A stretch of DNA of 64,000 bases from Chloroflexota bacterium (lineage in GTDB: Bacteria; Chloroflexota; Dehalococcoidia; Lucifugimonadales; UBA3495). Below, one piece after another: positions 57,531 to 64,000 of this stretch (within the stretch, counting starts at the first letter, position 1; each line of letters begins with the position of its first letter). The stretch is from assembly GCA_028873965.1 (NCBI GenBank), contig JAPPMU010000049.1:104972-168971 (forward strand). The letters are read 5' to 3'. A model generated the notes under the pieces. It ran no database searches, was not told the origin of the DNA, and saw only the letters and a program-made list of their open reading frames with translations. A program made the translations under genes and the position numbers.

Positions 57531-58118
57531 CTACCGATTGCCGCGAATCAGCGCGCGCGCCGGATTGCCGAAAAGCTGACCCAGAGGCAAAGCGAACCCC
57601 GGTATGGTCGCCGTGGCGAGAGTATCGTTGCGGCCCAGCGCCCGCTCGACATATTCGCTGCCGGACAGTTCCAGGACGGTCAGGGCGTCGTTGAACGGGT
57701 CTAGTATCCAGTACTCGGGTACGCCGGCGCCGGCGTATAGACCTCGTTTCATCACCAGGTCCCGGTTACGGTCCGAGGACAATATCTCGACTACTAGATC
57801 CGGGATACCCTCTACCATGTTGCCGTTGATCAGGCGCAGGTTCTCGTACCGAAGGTAGATGATATCCGGTGTCGGCGCGTACAAATCGGACAGCGCCAAG
57901 CCAAGGTTGCTGAACGCCAGGCCAGTTATCGGCTGTATAGATGTCGTCAGGTTGTTAATCATCCTTACCAGGAAGTCCATGAGAAACTGGTGTTCAGCGG
58001 TGGCTGACGGCATCTGGCACAACTCCCCATTGATTAATTCCCACACTCCCCCGTCCGTTTCAGGCAGGGTGCGGTACTCGGCCAGCGTCATGCGCGTTCC
58101 AGGCTCTACGGTAGTCAT
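57531..58118 (-). CDS. Uma2-family PD-(D/E)XK protein, copy 1
   Basis: 195 residues. TRMTLAEYRTLPETDGGVWE, LINGELCQMP, then the nuclease core PDIIYLRYENL, IPDLVVEILSSDRNRDLVMK and YAGAGVPEYWILDPFNDALT. These have the D, E-x-L, K pattern of Uma2 proteins, predicted restriction-like nucleases often amplified in Cyanobacteria and Chloroflexota. Unknown biological role. One of three neighbours that diverge by about half. Confidence 0.85.
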   Translation of the reverse strand: MTTVEPGTRMTLAEYRTLPETDGGVWELINGELCQMPSATAEHQFLMDFLVRMINNLTTSIQPITGLAFSNLGLALSDLYAPTPDIIYLRYENLRLINGNMVEGIPDLVVEILSSDRNRDLVMKRGLYAGAGVPEYWILDPFNDALTVLELSGSEYVERALGRNDTLATATIPGFALPLGQLFGNPARALIRGNR

Positions 58119-58171
58119 AGCGGGCGCTCCTGTTGATTAGGTCGTTCCCTTTGTGGCTGCGCCGGCGGCGA

Positions 58172-58753
58172 TCAGCGGCTGAGCGACCGTGTTCGCATCG
58201 GGTGACCAAAAAGATGTTCCAGCGGCAGCTCGAACCCCGGTATCGTCAGCGTAGTCAGGGTGTCGCCGTGTCCCAGCACGGCGCGTTCGGTGTACTCGCC
58301 ACCGGACAGTTCCAAAACAGTCAGGGTGTCATTGACCGGGTCCAGTATCCAGTACTCGGGAACGCCGGCCTCGGCGTACCAAGCCCGTTTCAGTGCCAAG
58401 TCGCGCTGGCGGTCGGTGGACAACGCTTCCACCACCAGGTCGGGAACTCCGTCCAGGTAGTTCGCTTGTTGAATATCCTCCCGCCCGGCGCGCACAAACA
58501 CCAAATCGGGTATCAGCATCCGGGATTCGGACAGGGCGACGCCAACTCCCCATAGGGCCTCCCCCAGGCTTGGGGTGGTTCCGTCAAGATATGTGCATAG
58601 CATCCGGTAAAGGAACCCGACGAGGCGTTGATGGTCCAGATTGGGCGGGGGCATTTCGCACAGTTCTCCATCCACCAGTTCCCACAGCCCATCAATCTCG
58701 AGGGCAAGGTACTCGGCCAGCGTGAGCTTCGCGCCGTGTTGTGTGGTGGTCAT
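58172..58753 (-). CDS. Uma2-family PD-(D/E)XK protein, copy 2
   Basis: 193 residues: AKLTLAEYLALEIDGLWELV, DGELCEMP, VPDLVVEALSTDRQRDLALK, YAEAGVPEYWILDPVNDTLT. The metal-binding Asp, Glu and Lys are present. Paralogous to both neighbours; the two copies share the end PGFELPLEHLFG / PGFALPLGQLFG. Confidence 0.85.
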   Translation of the reverse strand: MTTTQHGAKLTLAEYLALEIDGLWELVDGELCEMPPPNLDHQRLVGFLYRMLCTYLDGTTPSLGEALWGVGVALSESRMLIPDLVFVRAGREDIQQANYLDGVPDLVVEALSTDRQRDLALKRAWYAEAGVPEYWILDPVNDTLTVLELSGGEYTERAVLGHGDTLTTLTIPGFELPLEHLFGHPMRTRSLSR

Positions 58754-58808
58754 GGTTGGCCTCCGCGGTTTCGCGTCCCGGCGTTGTTGTTATTCCGTTG
58801 GGAGAGAA

Positions 58809-59399
58809 TCAGGACCGCTGAACCGGCAGTGACCGGGCACGATTGTCGAAAAGCATATTCATTTGCAGTTCGAAGCCTGGAATCGTGCTGGTAGTGAGAA
58901 CGTCTCCACGACCGAAAACCGCACGCAGGAAATACCCGGACTCGGTCCACTCCAGCACGCTGAGCGAGTCCGCAGCCGGATCCATGATCCAATATTCAGG
59001 TACGCCAGCTTCGTGGTACCAATCGCGCTTCAACACCAGGTCGCGGGATCGGTCGCTGGAAAGCACTTCAACCACCAAGTCCGGCACACCTTCTACGAAA
59101 CTGCCTCGAATCAAGTGCCCTTTTTCCGCTTTCAAATATACTGCGTCCGGCGTAGGCGCGCGGGTTTCCGACAATACAACCCCGATACCGGAAACGATAG
59201 TCCCCAACAGTGGATCGGTGGTGTCCATGAAATTGTTGATCATCCGAACCAGATAGTCGATCAAGTTTTGATGATCGTAGGACGGCGGTGGCATTTCAAA
59301 CAACTCCCCATCGGCCAGTTCCCAAACACCCTCGTCGACGGGTTCCAACGCGCGGTATTCGGCCAGGGTAAGCTTCGAGCCGTGCTGTATGGTGGTCAT
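58809..59399 (-). CDS. Uma2-family PD-(D/E)XK protein, copy 3
   Basis: 196 residues from the ATG that gives MTTIQHGSKLTLAEYRALEP. VPDLVVEVLSSDRSRDLVLK and YHEAGVPEYWIMDPAADSLS keep the nuclease core. Closest to copy 2 at the N-terminus (TTxQHGxKLTLAEY) and to copy 1 in the middle, suggesting gene conversion between the three. Confidence 0.85.
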   Translation of the reverse strand: MTTIQHGSKLTLAEYRALEPVDEGVWELADGELFEMPPPSYDHQNLIDYLVRMINNFMDTTDPLLGTIVSGIGVVLSETRAPTPDAVYLKAEKGHLIRGSFVEGVPDLVVEVLSSDRSRDLVLKRDWYHEAGVPEYWIMDPAADSLSVLEWTESGYFLRAVFGRGDVLTTSTIPGFELQMNMLFDNRARSLPVQRS

Positions 59400-59441
59400 C
59401 TCATCTACTCCCAGAGCAGGGCGGACTGCCGGCATTTTACA

Positions 59442-60428
59442 CTACGGCCAGTAGGCCCACCGCAGCCACAGGATGCCCACGGCGACGGCGGCGGCCAGCG
59501 CGGTGGTGGCGTAGAGGGCGCGGGTCGCGCGGCCGATGTGCTGCGCCTCGGGCTCGGGCGCGGGGTCGCCCAGGCGGTAGTGGCCGACCTTTTCCAGCGT
59601 CACGCCCAGACCGCCGGCCATGGCGGCCATGGTCCAGCCGGCATTGGGAGATTCAGTGCGGCCCCGGTGGGACAGCATGATGCGCCACGCCCGACCTCCG
59701 GCCATACTGGGCAGCGCGGCGGTGGACACCCACAGCAGCAGCGCCGCCAACCGCGCGGGGACCAGGTTCAACAGGTCGTCCAGCCGGGCCGATGCCTTGC
59801 CCAGGTACTCGTAGCGGCCGCGGTAGCCCACCATGCTGTCCAGGGTGTTTATCGCCCGGTAAGCCACCGCGCCCGGCAGGCCGAACAGTGCGAAGGCCAG
59901 CAACGGCCCCACGATGCTGTCGGTGATGTTCTCGGCAACGGACTCGATGGCTCCGGCGGCCATCTGCCCAGCCGTGAGCTGTGAGGTGTCCCGGCTGACC
60001 AGGGCCGACATCCGCCGCCGCGCTTCAGCAATATCCCCGGCGGTGAGTATCGAGCCGATGCCGGCGGCCACGCGGTGCAGCATCCGCACCGAGAAAGTGG
60101 TCTTGAGCAGGACGGCTACTACCAGCAGGTACGCAAGGGGGTGCAGCTGCAGCAGCCCGAAGCTGATTGCCCACGCCGCCGCGCCCCACGCCGCCGGTAT
60201 CAGCAGGGCCATGCCGGCGCCGAAGGCCAGCTGGACAACCGGCGCGGCCTGCGGGCCGGGCGCGATGCGCTCGGCAAGGGCGACGGTATTGCCGATCCAA
60301 ACCGTGGGATGCAGCCGGTTGGGTGGCTCCCCCAGCGCCAGGTCCAGCAGCAGGGCCAACAGCAGGACCAGCACATCGAGAGGAATGGGCAAGATAGTCA
60401 GCATTCTCCGGCGTACCCGGTTTGCCAT
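59442..60428 (-). CDS. cbiB: CbiB adenosylcobinamide-phosphate synthase
   Basis: 328 residues, polytopic. LLLALLLDLALGEPPNRLHP, TVWIGN at the start (LD...GDPP.... HPV..IG family pattern), VSRDTSQLTAGQMAAGAIES, VAENITDSIVGPLLAFALFG and INTLDSMVGYRGRYEYLGKA are diagnostic of CbiB/CobD(Pden). It attaches the aminopropanol arm to adenosylcobyric acid at the membrane. The upstream ATG was used; MLTILPIPL could be the real start. Confidence 0.9.
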   Translation of the reverse strand: MANRVRRRMLTILPIPLDVLVLLLALLLDLALGEPPNRLHPTVWIGNTVALAERIAPGPQAAPVVQLAFGAGMALLIPAAWGAAAWAISFGLLQLHPLAYLLVVAVLLKTTFSVRMLHRVAAGIGSILTAGDIAEARRRMSALVSRDTSQLTAGQMAAGAIESVAENITDSIVGPLLAFALFGLPGAVAYRAINTLDSMVGYRGRYEYLGKASARLDDLLNLVPARLAALLLWVSTAALPSMAGGRAWRIMLSHRGRTESPNAGWTMAAMAGGLGVTLEKVGHYRLGDPAPEPEAQHIGRATRALYATTALAAAVAVGILWLRWAYWP

Positions 60429-60442
60429 CGCCGGGAGTACGG

Positions 60443-60513
60443 CAACGTGGCGATCCCGTTGCTGAAAGAGACACCGTTACCCTCACGGGATTGCCACGCT
60501 GCGCTCGCAATGA
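60443..60513. repeat. Family B palindromic repeat
   Basis: CAACGTGGCGATCCCGTTGC on the left, CACGGGATTGCCACGCTGCG, CTCGCAATGAT on the right, a shortened copy lying between the cbiB start and the LLM gene. Confidence 0.85.
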
Positions 60514-60562
60514 TAGTTCGGGCAAAACCGGGTACGCGTGAGCTTTTCATACGATGGGTTGG

Positions 60563-61480
60563 CTACGCATCCACCCTGGGGAACACGTCCTGAACCAGCG
60601 CGTCCATGGTGTCCAATAGCTGTTGCAGGTTGCCGCAGTCGTGGCAGTTGATCTGGAACTCGTCCAGGCCGGACTCCTGCCGGTAACGGTTGATGTCCGA
60701 CACGATCTGCTCGGTGGTGCCGTAGCCCGTCGGCCGGTCGCTGTCCGAAACGGAGTGACCCGAGATACTGCTGATGTTCACCCGGAAGCTCATCCGCACC
60801 CGGGGCGGTTCCTCGCGACCGATCTCCGCCGACACGTCGTTCAGGTACTGCCAGTTGTTGACCAGGGTGGGCAGCGGCGTCGGCGTCGGCTGCCACACCT
60901 GGGCGAACCGTGCCGCCCGCCGCAGGGAGGCGTGGCTGGAGCCGCCAATCCAGATGGGCGGGTGCGGCTGCTGCACCGGTTTGGGACTGGTGTGCAGGCC
61001 GTCAAAGGAGAAGAACCGCCCGCTGAACGACACCGGGTCCGGTTCCCAGCAAGCTTTCCACAGGCGCAGGTACTCGTTGGTGCGCGCGCCTCGCTCCCGG
61101 TGCGGCACGTCCAGCGCGGCGTACTCGATCTCGTTCCAGCCGGAACCCACGCCCACGATGGCCCGCCCGTCGGACATCTGGTCCAGCGTGGCAACCATCT
61201 TGGCCGTCACCACCGGGTTGCGGTAGGGCATGATGAGCACCGACGTGCCCAGCCCGATTTTCGACGTGCGCGACGCCACGTAGGCCAGCGACATCAGGGG
61301 GTCGTACACCTGACGCCACGGCTCGCTCCGGGCCCCGTCGTCCACGATCACGTGGTCGTTGACGAACACCGCGTCAAACCCCAGTTCTTCGGCTTTGATC
61401 GCCGTGTCCAGTATGCCCTTCGCCGACGCCGGAAACCCCAGGTAGTCCGCGTTGGGCAACCGGAATGAATATTTGACCAT
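60563..61480 (-). CDS. LLM-class F420-dependent-type oxidoreductase
   Basis: 305 residues. Luciferase-like barrel of the F420-dependent type: DTAIKAEELGFDAVFVNDHV, SKIGLGTSVLIMPYRNPVVT, AKMVATLDQMSDGRAIVGVG, SGWNEIEYAALDVPHRERGA, and QQPHPPIWIGGSSHASLRRA. Second LLM gene in the window but only distantly related to the first. Substrate unknown. Divergent from the binding protein gene at 61618. Confidence 0.9.
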   Translation of the reverse strand: MVKYSFRLPNADYLGFPASAKGILDTAIKAEELGFDAVFVNDHVIVDDGARSEPWRQVYDPLMSLAYVASRTSKIGLGTSVLIMPYRNPVVTAKMVATLDQMSDGRAIVGVGSGWNEIEYAALDVPHRERGARTNEYLRLWKACWEPDPVSFSGRFFSFDGLHTSPKPVQQPHPPIWIGGSSHASLRRAARFAQVWQPTPTPLPTLVNNWQYLNDVSAEIGREEPPRVRMSFRVNISSISGHSVSDSDRPTGYGTTEQIVSDINRYRQESGLDEFQINCHDCGNLQQLLDTMDALVQDVFPRVDA

Positions 61481-61495
61481 TCGATACCGCCTTCT

Positions 61496-61525
61496 TATTG
61501 CAACCGTACTTATTGCAACCGTACT
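61496..61525. repeat. Exact 15-bp tandem repeat in divergent promoter region
   Basis: TTATTGCAACCGTAC occurs twice without spacer, 16 bases before the start of the LLM gene on one side and about 90 before the binding protein on the other. Could be paired sites for a regulator. Confidence 0.75.
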
Positions 61526-61617
61526 TCCGGCGTCATCATATTGCTAACGTCAAGTTGAAACAAGGGTGAGCATCGAGGATAATCCGGCTACGAAACCAGC
61601 GCTGCCGGAGGCCCGCC

Positions 61618-62505
61618 ATGTCCACATTCCGCATCGTGCCCCACGGGCGACTCCAGGAATGGGTTGCCGAGGAGAAAGGCTACTTCGCCGACGAGGGGCT
61701 CGACTACGAGTTCGTCGCCTCCAACCGGCCCGACGAGACCCTCAACCCCTCGGTCGACTCTGCTGAGGCCGCGCCCATGGAGATCAAGCGCGGCGCCTTC
61801 GAGTCCATGGAGGCCGGCCGCGCCTGCGAGATCAGCTCCGCCTGCCACTGGGCGGTGGGCATGGCCGCCAGCGCCGCCCACGGCCGCATGTGGGGCCACG
61901 CCTATTCCGTAACCCCCAGCGGCATCTGGGTCGCCCCCGAGTCGCCGTTGCAAACCCCTGAGGATCTGGCCGGCGTGGAGGTCGCCGTGGGCTGGCATTC
62001 CGGCAGCCACTTCTCCGCCCTGCAAGCGCTGGAGAGCGTCCTGCCCCGCGACCGGATCAAGCTCCAGTTCGTGGGCGGCCCGCTGGACCGGCTGCAACTG
62101 GCGCTGGACCGCCGCGTGCCGGCGGCCAACGTGTTCGGAGCGCCCGGCTACGTGCTGGAGCAACAGGGCTTCCGCAAGCTGGTGGACACCAGTTTCATGA
62201 TCGGCTTCCTCATCAACGGCGACGCCACCGAAGACCAGCTGCGGGCCTACTTCAACGCCTTGCAGCGCGCCCAGCGGGAGATCGACGCCGCCAAGGAGCG
62301 CTACCAGCGCTATTTCCTCAACGAGTTGCCGGAGCGCTACCACCCGCTGTTCGACCACCGCCGCGCCGGCATCGGCGAGCGCCTCGTCTTCGAGCCCTAC
62401 ACCAAGGAGATGTTCGACCGCACCCACCGCTGGATGCTGGACTGGGAAATCTTCCCCCAGGAACAGCTCGGCCACGTCACCTATGAGGAAGCGGTGGCCG
62501 TGTAG
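61618..62505 (+). CDS. NMT1/THI5-like substrate-binding protein
   Basis: 295 residues. FRIVPHGRLQEWVAEEKGYF, ADEGLDYEFVASNRP at the start and GVEVAVGWHSGSHFSALQAL, PAANVFGAPGYVLEQQGF in the middle are the periplasmic-binding-like type 2 fold of the NMT1/SsuA-like group. No signal peptide or lipobox is visible, so it may act in the cytoplasm, or the true start lies elsewhere. No permease or ATPase genes are adjacent, unlike a normal ABC operon. Confidence 0.78.
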   Translation: MSTFRIVPHGRLQEWVAEEKGYFADEGLDYEFVASNRPDETLNPSVDSAEAAPMEIKRGAFESMEAGRACEISSACHWAVGMAASAAHGRMWGHAYSVTPSGIWVAPESPLQTPEDLAGVEVAVGWHSGSHFSALQALESVLPRDRIKLQFVGGPLDRLQLALDRRVPAANVFGAPGYVLEQQGFRKLVDTSFMIGFLINGDATEDQLRAYFNALQRAQREIDAAKERYQRYFLNELPERYHPLFDHRRAGIGERLVFEPYTKEMFDRTHRWMLDWEIFPQEQLGHVTYEEAVAV

Positions 62506-62531
62506 CCGCTCAGGACGGAGCGAGCAAAACG

Positions 62532-62562
62532 GAGCGGGGGCGCAACATTTGCGCCCCCGCTC
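62532..62562. terminator. Strong hairpin after the binding protein gene
   Basis: GAGCGGGGGCGCAA and TGCGCCCCCGCTC (about 13 pairs) with a short loop. On the plus strand no T run follows; on the minus strand CGTTTTGC follows. It may terminate convergent transcription in both directions. Confidence 0.55.
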
Positions 62563-62637
62563 ACGTGCTGCGTTGCCGTTGCAAAATGGCAAGCCGCCGC
62601 TTATCCCTAATCCCTGTCTCCATCTTCATGTGGTATT

Positions 62638-63000
62638 TCAACCACGCCTGCCCCGTCTGGCTTTATTCAATCGCATCTTGTATCTGGCAAGTCGGCGCAA
62701 CGACTCTACGAACAGCAGCGAATATGTTTGGAAGTTATTGTATTGACGGTTGAACTTGCGTACATTGACCAACACCCTGTGGTATTTCATCTCTGCCATA
62801 GGCTGGATAAAATTTTCCACGATAAATTCGGCGTGAAGTTCCAATCCTTGCTCCAGGAACCCCTCAACCATCAACTGCAACGTATTCAAAACGTCATCGT
62901 GCAATTCGCGAAGTTCGGTCTCAAGCAGGATGAGTTCAACGTCGTCTTGCCAGCTATTACTTCTTCTTGCGCGCATTGATTCGTTTGACCAGTTCGTCAA
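62638..63000 (-). CDS. Hypothetical helical protein
   Basis: 120 residues: VELILLETELRELHDDVLNT, LQLMVEGFLEQGLELHAEFI, then the basic C-terminus LARYKMRLNKARRGRRG. Starts within the last codons of the 62-residue gene upstream; MRARRSNSW at 62976 is an alternative start. No family recognised. Lower GC than the surroundings. Confidence 0.6.
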   Translation of the reverse strand: MTNWSNESMRARRSNSWQDDVELILLETELRELHDDVLNTLQLMVEGFLEQGLELHAEFIVENFIQPMAEMKYHRVLVNVRKFNRQYNNFQTYSLLFVESLRRLARYKMRLNKARRGRRG

Positions 63001-63145
63001 CCCGTTTGTTTGTTTCTTTCATGCGACGCGCGATGGGGCGCGCTTTCCTCAGAAAGTCCTCAGAAGGAGGCGGAAAATCGACGATCTCGTTGCGCTCCGC
63101 ATCGTAATATTCCTCGATTTTGATCTGCTTATTTACTCGCGCCAT
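62957..63145 (-). CDS. Small basic protein
   Basis: 62 residues: ARVNKQIKIEEYYDAERNEI, VDFPPPSEDFLRKARPIARR, and a lysine-rich end RINARKKK. GGAGG lies upstream of the ATG. Paired with the following gene by overlapping ends, as in toxin-antitoxin operons, but neither protein is recognised. Confidence 0.6.
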   Translation of the reverse strand: MARVNKQIKIEEYYDAERNEIVDFPPPSEDFLRKARPIARRMKETNKRVDELVKRINARKKK

Positions 63146-63242
63146 ATGTATGCCTCCTCACCTGGTTACTGAATGACAAAGTACTATGCAATGTAGAGCT
63201 CTGTCAAGTCTATATGCTGGCTGTAACTGTTCAGGTTGTTTT

Positions 63243-63347
63243 CATTACGTGGAGCGTAGCGCGTGGCAATCCTGTTCTCGCGCTAGAACCGGCTCCCGAA
63301 TGATGCCCCTACTCCAACGAGATTGCCACGCTGCGCTCGCAATGACG
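63243..63347. repeat. Family B palindromic repeat
   Basis: CATTACGTGGAGCGTAGCGC, GTGGCAATCCTGTTCTCGCG on the left and ACGAGATTGCCACGCTGCGC, TCGCAATGACG on the right, degenerate at the left end. Confidence 0.9.
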
Positions 63348-63407
63348 ATGCCCCGCAGCCCTGAACAGTTACGCGCAATCCAGTTTGGTCTTCCGGCGCG
63401 CCCCTGT

Positions 63408-63555
63408 CGTCAGGGCCTTTCCAAAGTTAATCCGTCATTCCCGCGCAAGCGGGAATCCATGAGGTGTTCGCGTTCGGAATGTTGTGGATCCCGGCTTTCG
63501 CCGGAATGACGGTTCATGGTTCAAGGCACCCATCCGGGACTTTGGAAAAGCCTTG
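63408..63555. repeat. Nested inverted repeat containing family C
   Basis: Outer arms CTTTCCAAAGT and ACTTTGGAAAAG enclose the family C core CGTCATTCCCGCGCAAGCGG and CGGCTTTCGCCGGAATGACG. The outer pair shows the element is longer than in the 12754 copy. Confidence 0.8.
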
Positions 63556-63676
63556 GCCTGCCGACAACCTCCCCTTGACATGGTACGAACCCATGTTCCA
63601 TACTAGTCAGCGTCAGGTGAAAAACTTTTGCCAGAGCCACCAGGTCGTTTACGGTCATCCCGTTAGCATCAAAATC
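63521..63676 (-). pseudogene. Possible dockerin/EF-hand protein fragment
   Basis: Minus strand reads DFDANGMTVNDLVALAKVFH, then LTLTSMEHGFVPCQGEVVGR and stop. D-x-D-A-N-G-x-T-V-N-D-L-V-A-L-A is the calcium-binding loop and helix of a dockerin type I repeat. No start codon or second repeat is in frame; a stop lies two codons upstream, so only a remnant is left. The right-hand 300 bases of the window (63,700-64,000) show no other convincing gene. Confidence 0.4.
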
Positions 63677-64000
63677 GCATCACCGGCCATGGGACAACCC
63701 GGACTGTCGTCGTCCCAACATCTCAGGCGCGTAGTCCAATTGGCCACAGGGGCAGCTGCCTTCCTGGACGCGCCGGCATCATGCCGCAACCGTCAACCAT
63801 GGCAGTAAAAACTTTGCGTACCACCCCCGACCGTGGGGCTAACGAACGACCATCCGGCTCTGGCACACATCCATCGATCAATCAATCATCACCTGACCGC
63901 CTGACCACCGCCAGCAACCAACCCGTCGCCTTCTCGGAGACCGCTGCCATGCACGAACCTTGAACCCCAGCGCCCGTTCCACCATAGCGAAACATGATCC

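Noticed and set aside
63700..64000. Coding region at the right edge
   Set aside because: Several short frames exist, but none has a ribosome site, family motif or consistent codon use.

Overview
The window is a GC-rich bacterial chromosome segment with compact, mostly bacterial-style genes, TATAAT-like -10 boxes, a T-box leader and many small accessory genes. The mixture of LLM-class flavin oxidoreductases, an EHN-type epoxide hydrolase, Uma2 proteins, clan AA aspartic proteases, anaplerotic cobalamin genes and dense palindromic repeats fits a Chloroflexota (SAR202/Dehalococcoidia-like) genome best. That placement is inference: no rRNA, tRNA or single-copy phylogenetic marker lies in the window.

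Layout. 1-400: minus-strand promoter plus T-box leader for a gene beyond the left edge. 400-12,000: an accessory/defence island with three RelE-type toxins and their antitoxins, a broken MazF/PemK gene, a nuclease-methylase restriction enzyme whose last 50 residues look like a RelE antitoxin, a DUF4145 gene, a small-protein/aspartic-protease cassette, a beheaded PIN toxin, a coiled-coil PD-(D/E)XK-like protein, HicBA, argD and VapBC. 12,000-27,000: metabolism (SDR, argG, nitroreductase, dCTP deaminase-like, GNAT-aminotransferase fusion, VOC, nadB, MetE-like) broken by two tandemly duplicated protease cassettes and a methyltransferase-HNH fusion. 27,600-33,100: an MmeI-like restriction enzyme, two extra copies of its 3' end interleaved with tiny membrane proteins, and another protease cassette. 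33,200-41,500: an HK97-type phage structural module (prohead protease, capsid, connector, tail genes) without terminase or portal. 41,500-54,800: Fic, gpsA, a NERD-helicase with a truncated paralogue, LLM oxidoreductase, epoxide hydrolase, hemW, VapBC, class III aminotransferase. 54,800-64,000: a fifth protease cassette, a cobalamin branch (phosphatase, CobD-like, CbiB) invaded by three Uma2 genes, a second LLM oxidoreductase, an NMT1-like binding protein and a gene-poor right end.

Three themes link the window. First, palindromic repeat families: A has arms GTCAGAAGCAGGATT / AATCCTGCTTCTGAC, B is the GCGAGATTGCCAC / CTCGCAATGAC type, and C is the GGAATCC / GGAATGACGG type. They fill intergenic space and also sit in frame inside nadB, the MmeI-like enzyme and the prohead protease, and they interrupt a MazF gene. 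Second, a two-gene cassette (small conserved protein followed, with start-stop overlap, by a retropepsin-like aspartic protease) occurs five times. Third, toxin-antitoxin parts are recombined with restriction genes, most strikingly in the restriction enzyme with an antitoxin-like tail followed by an overlapping relE gene.
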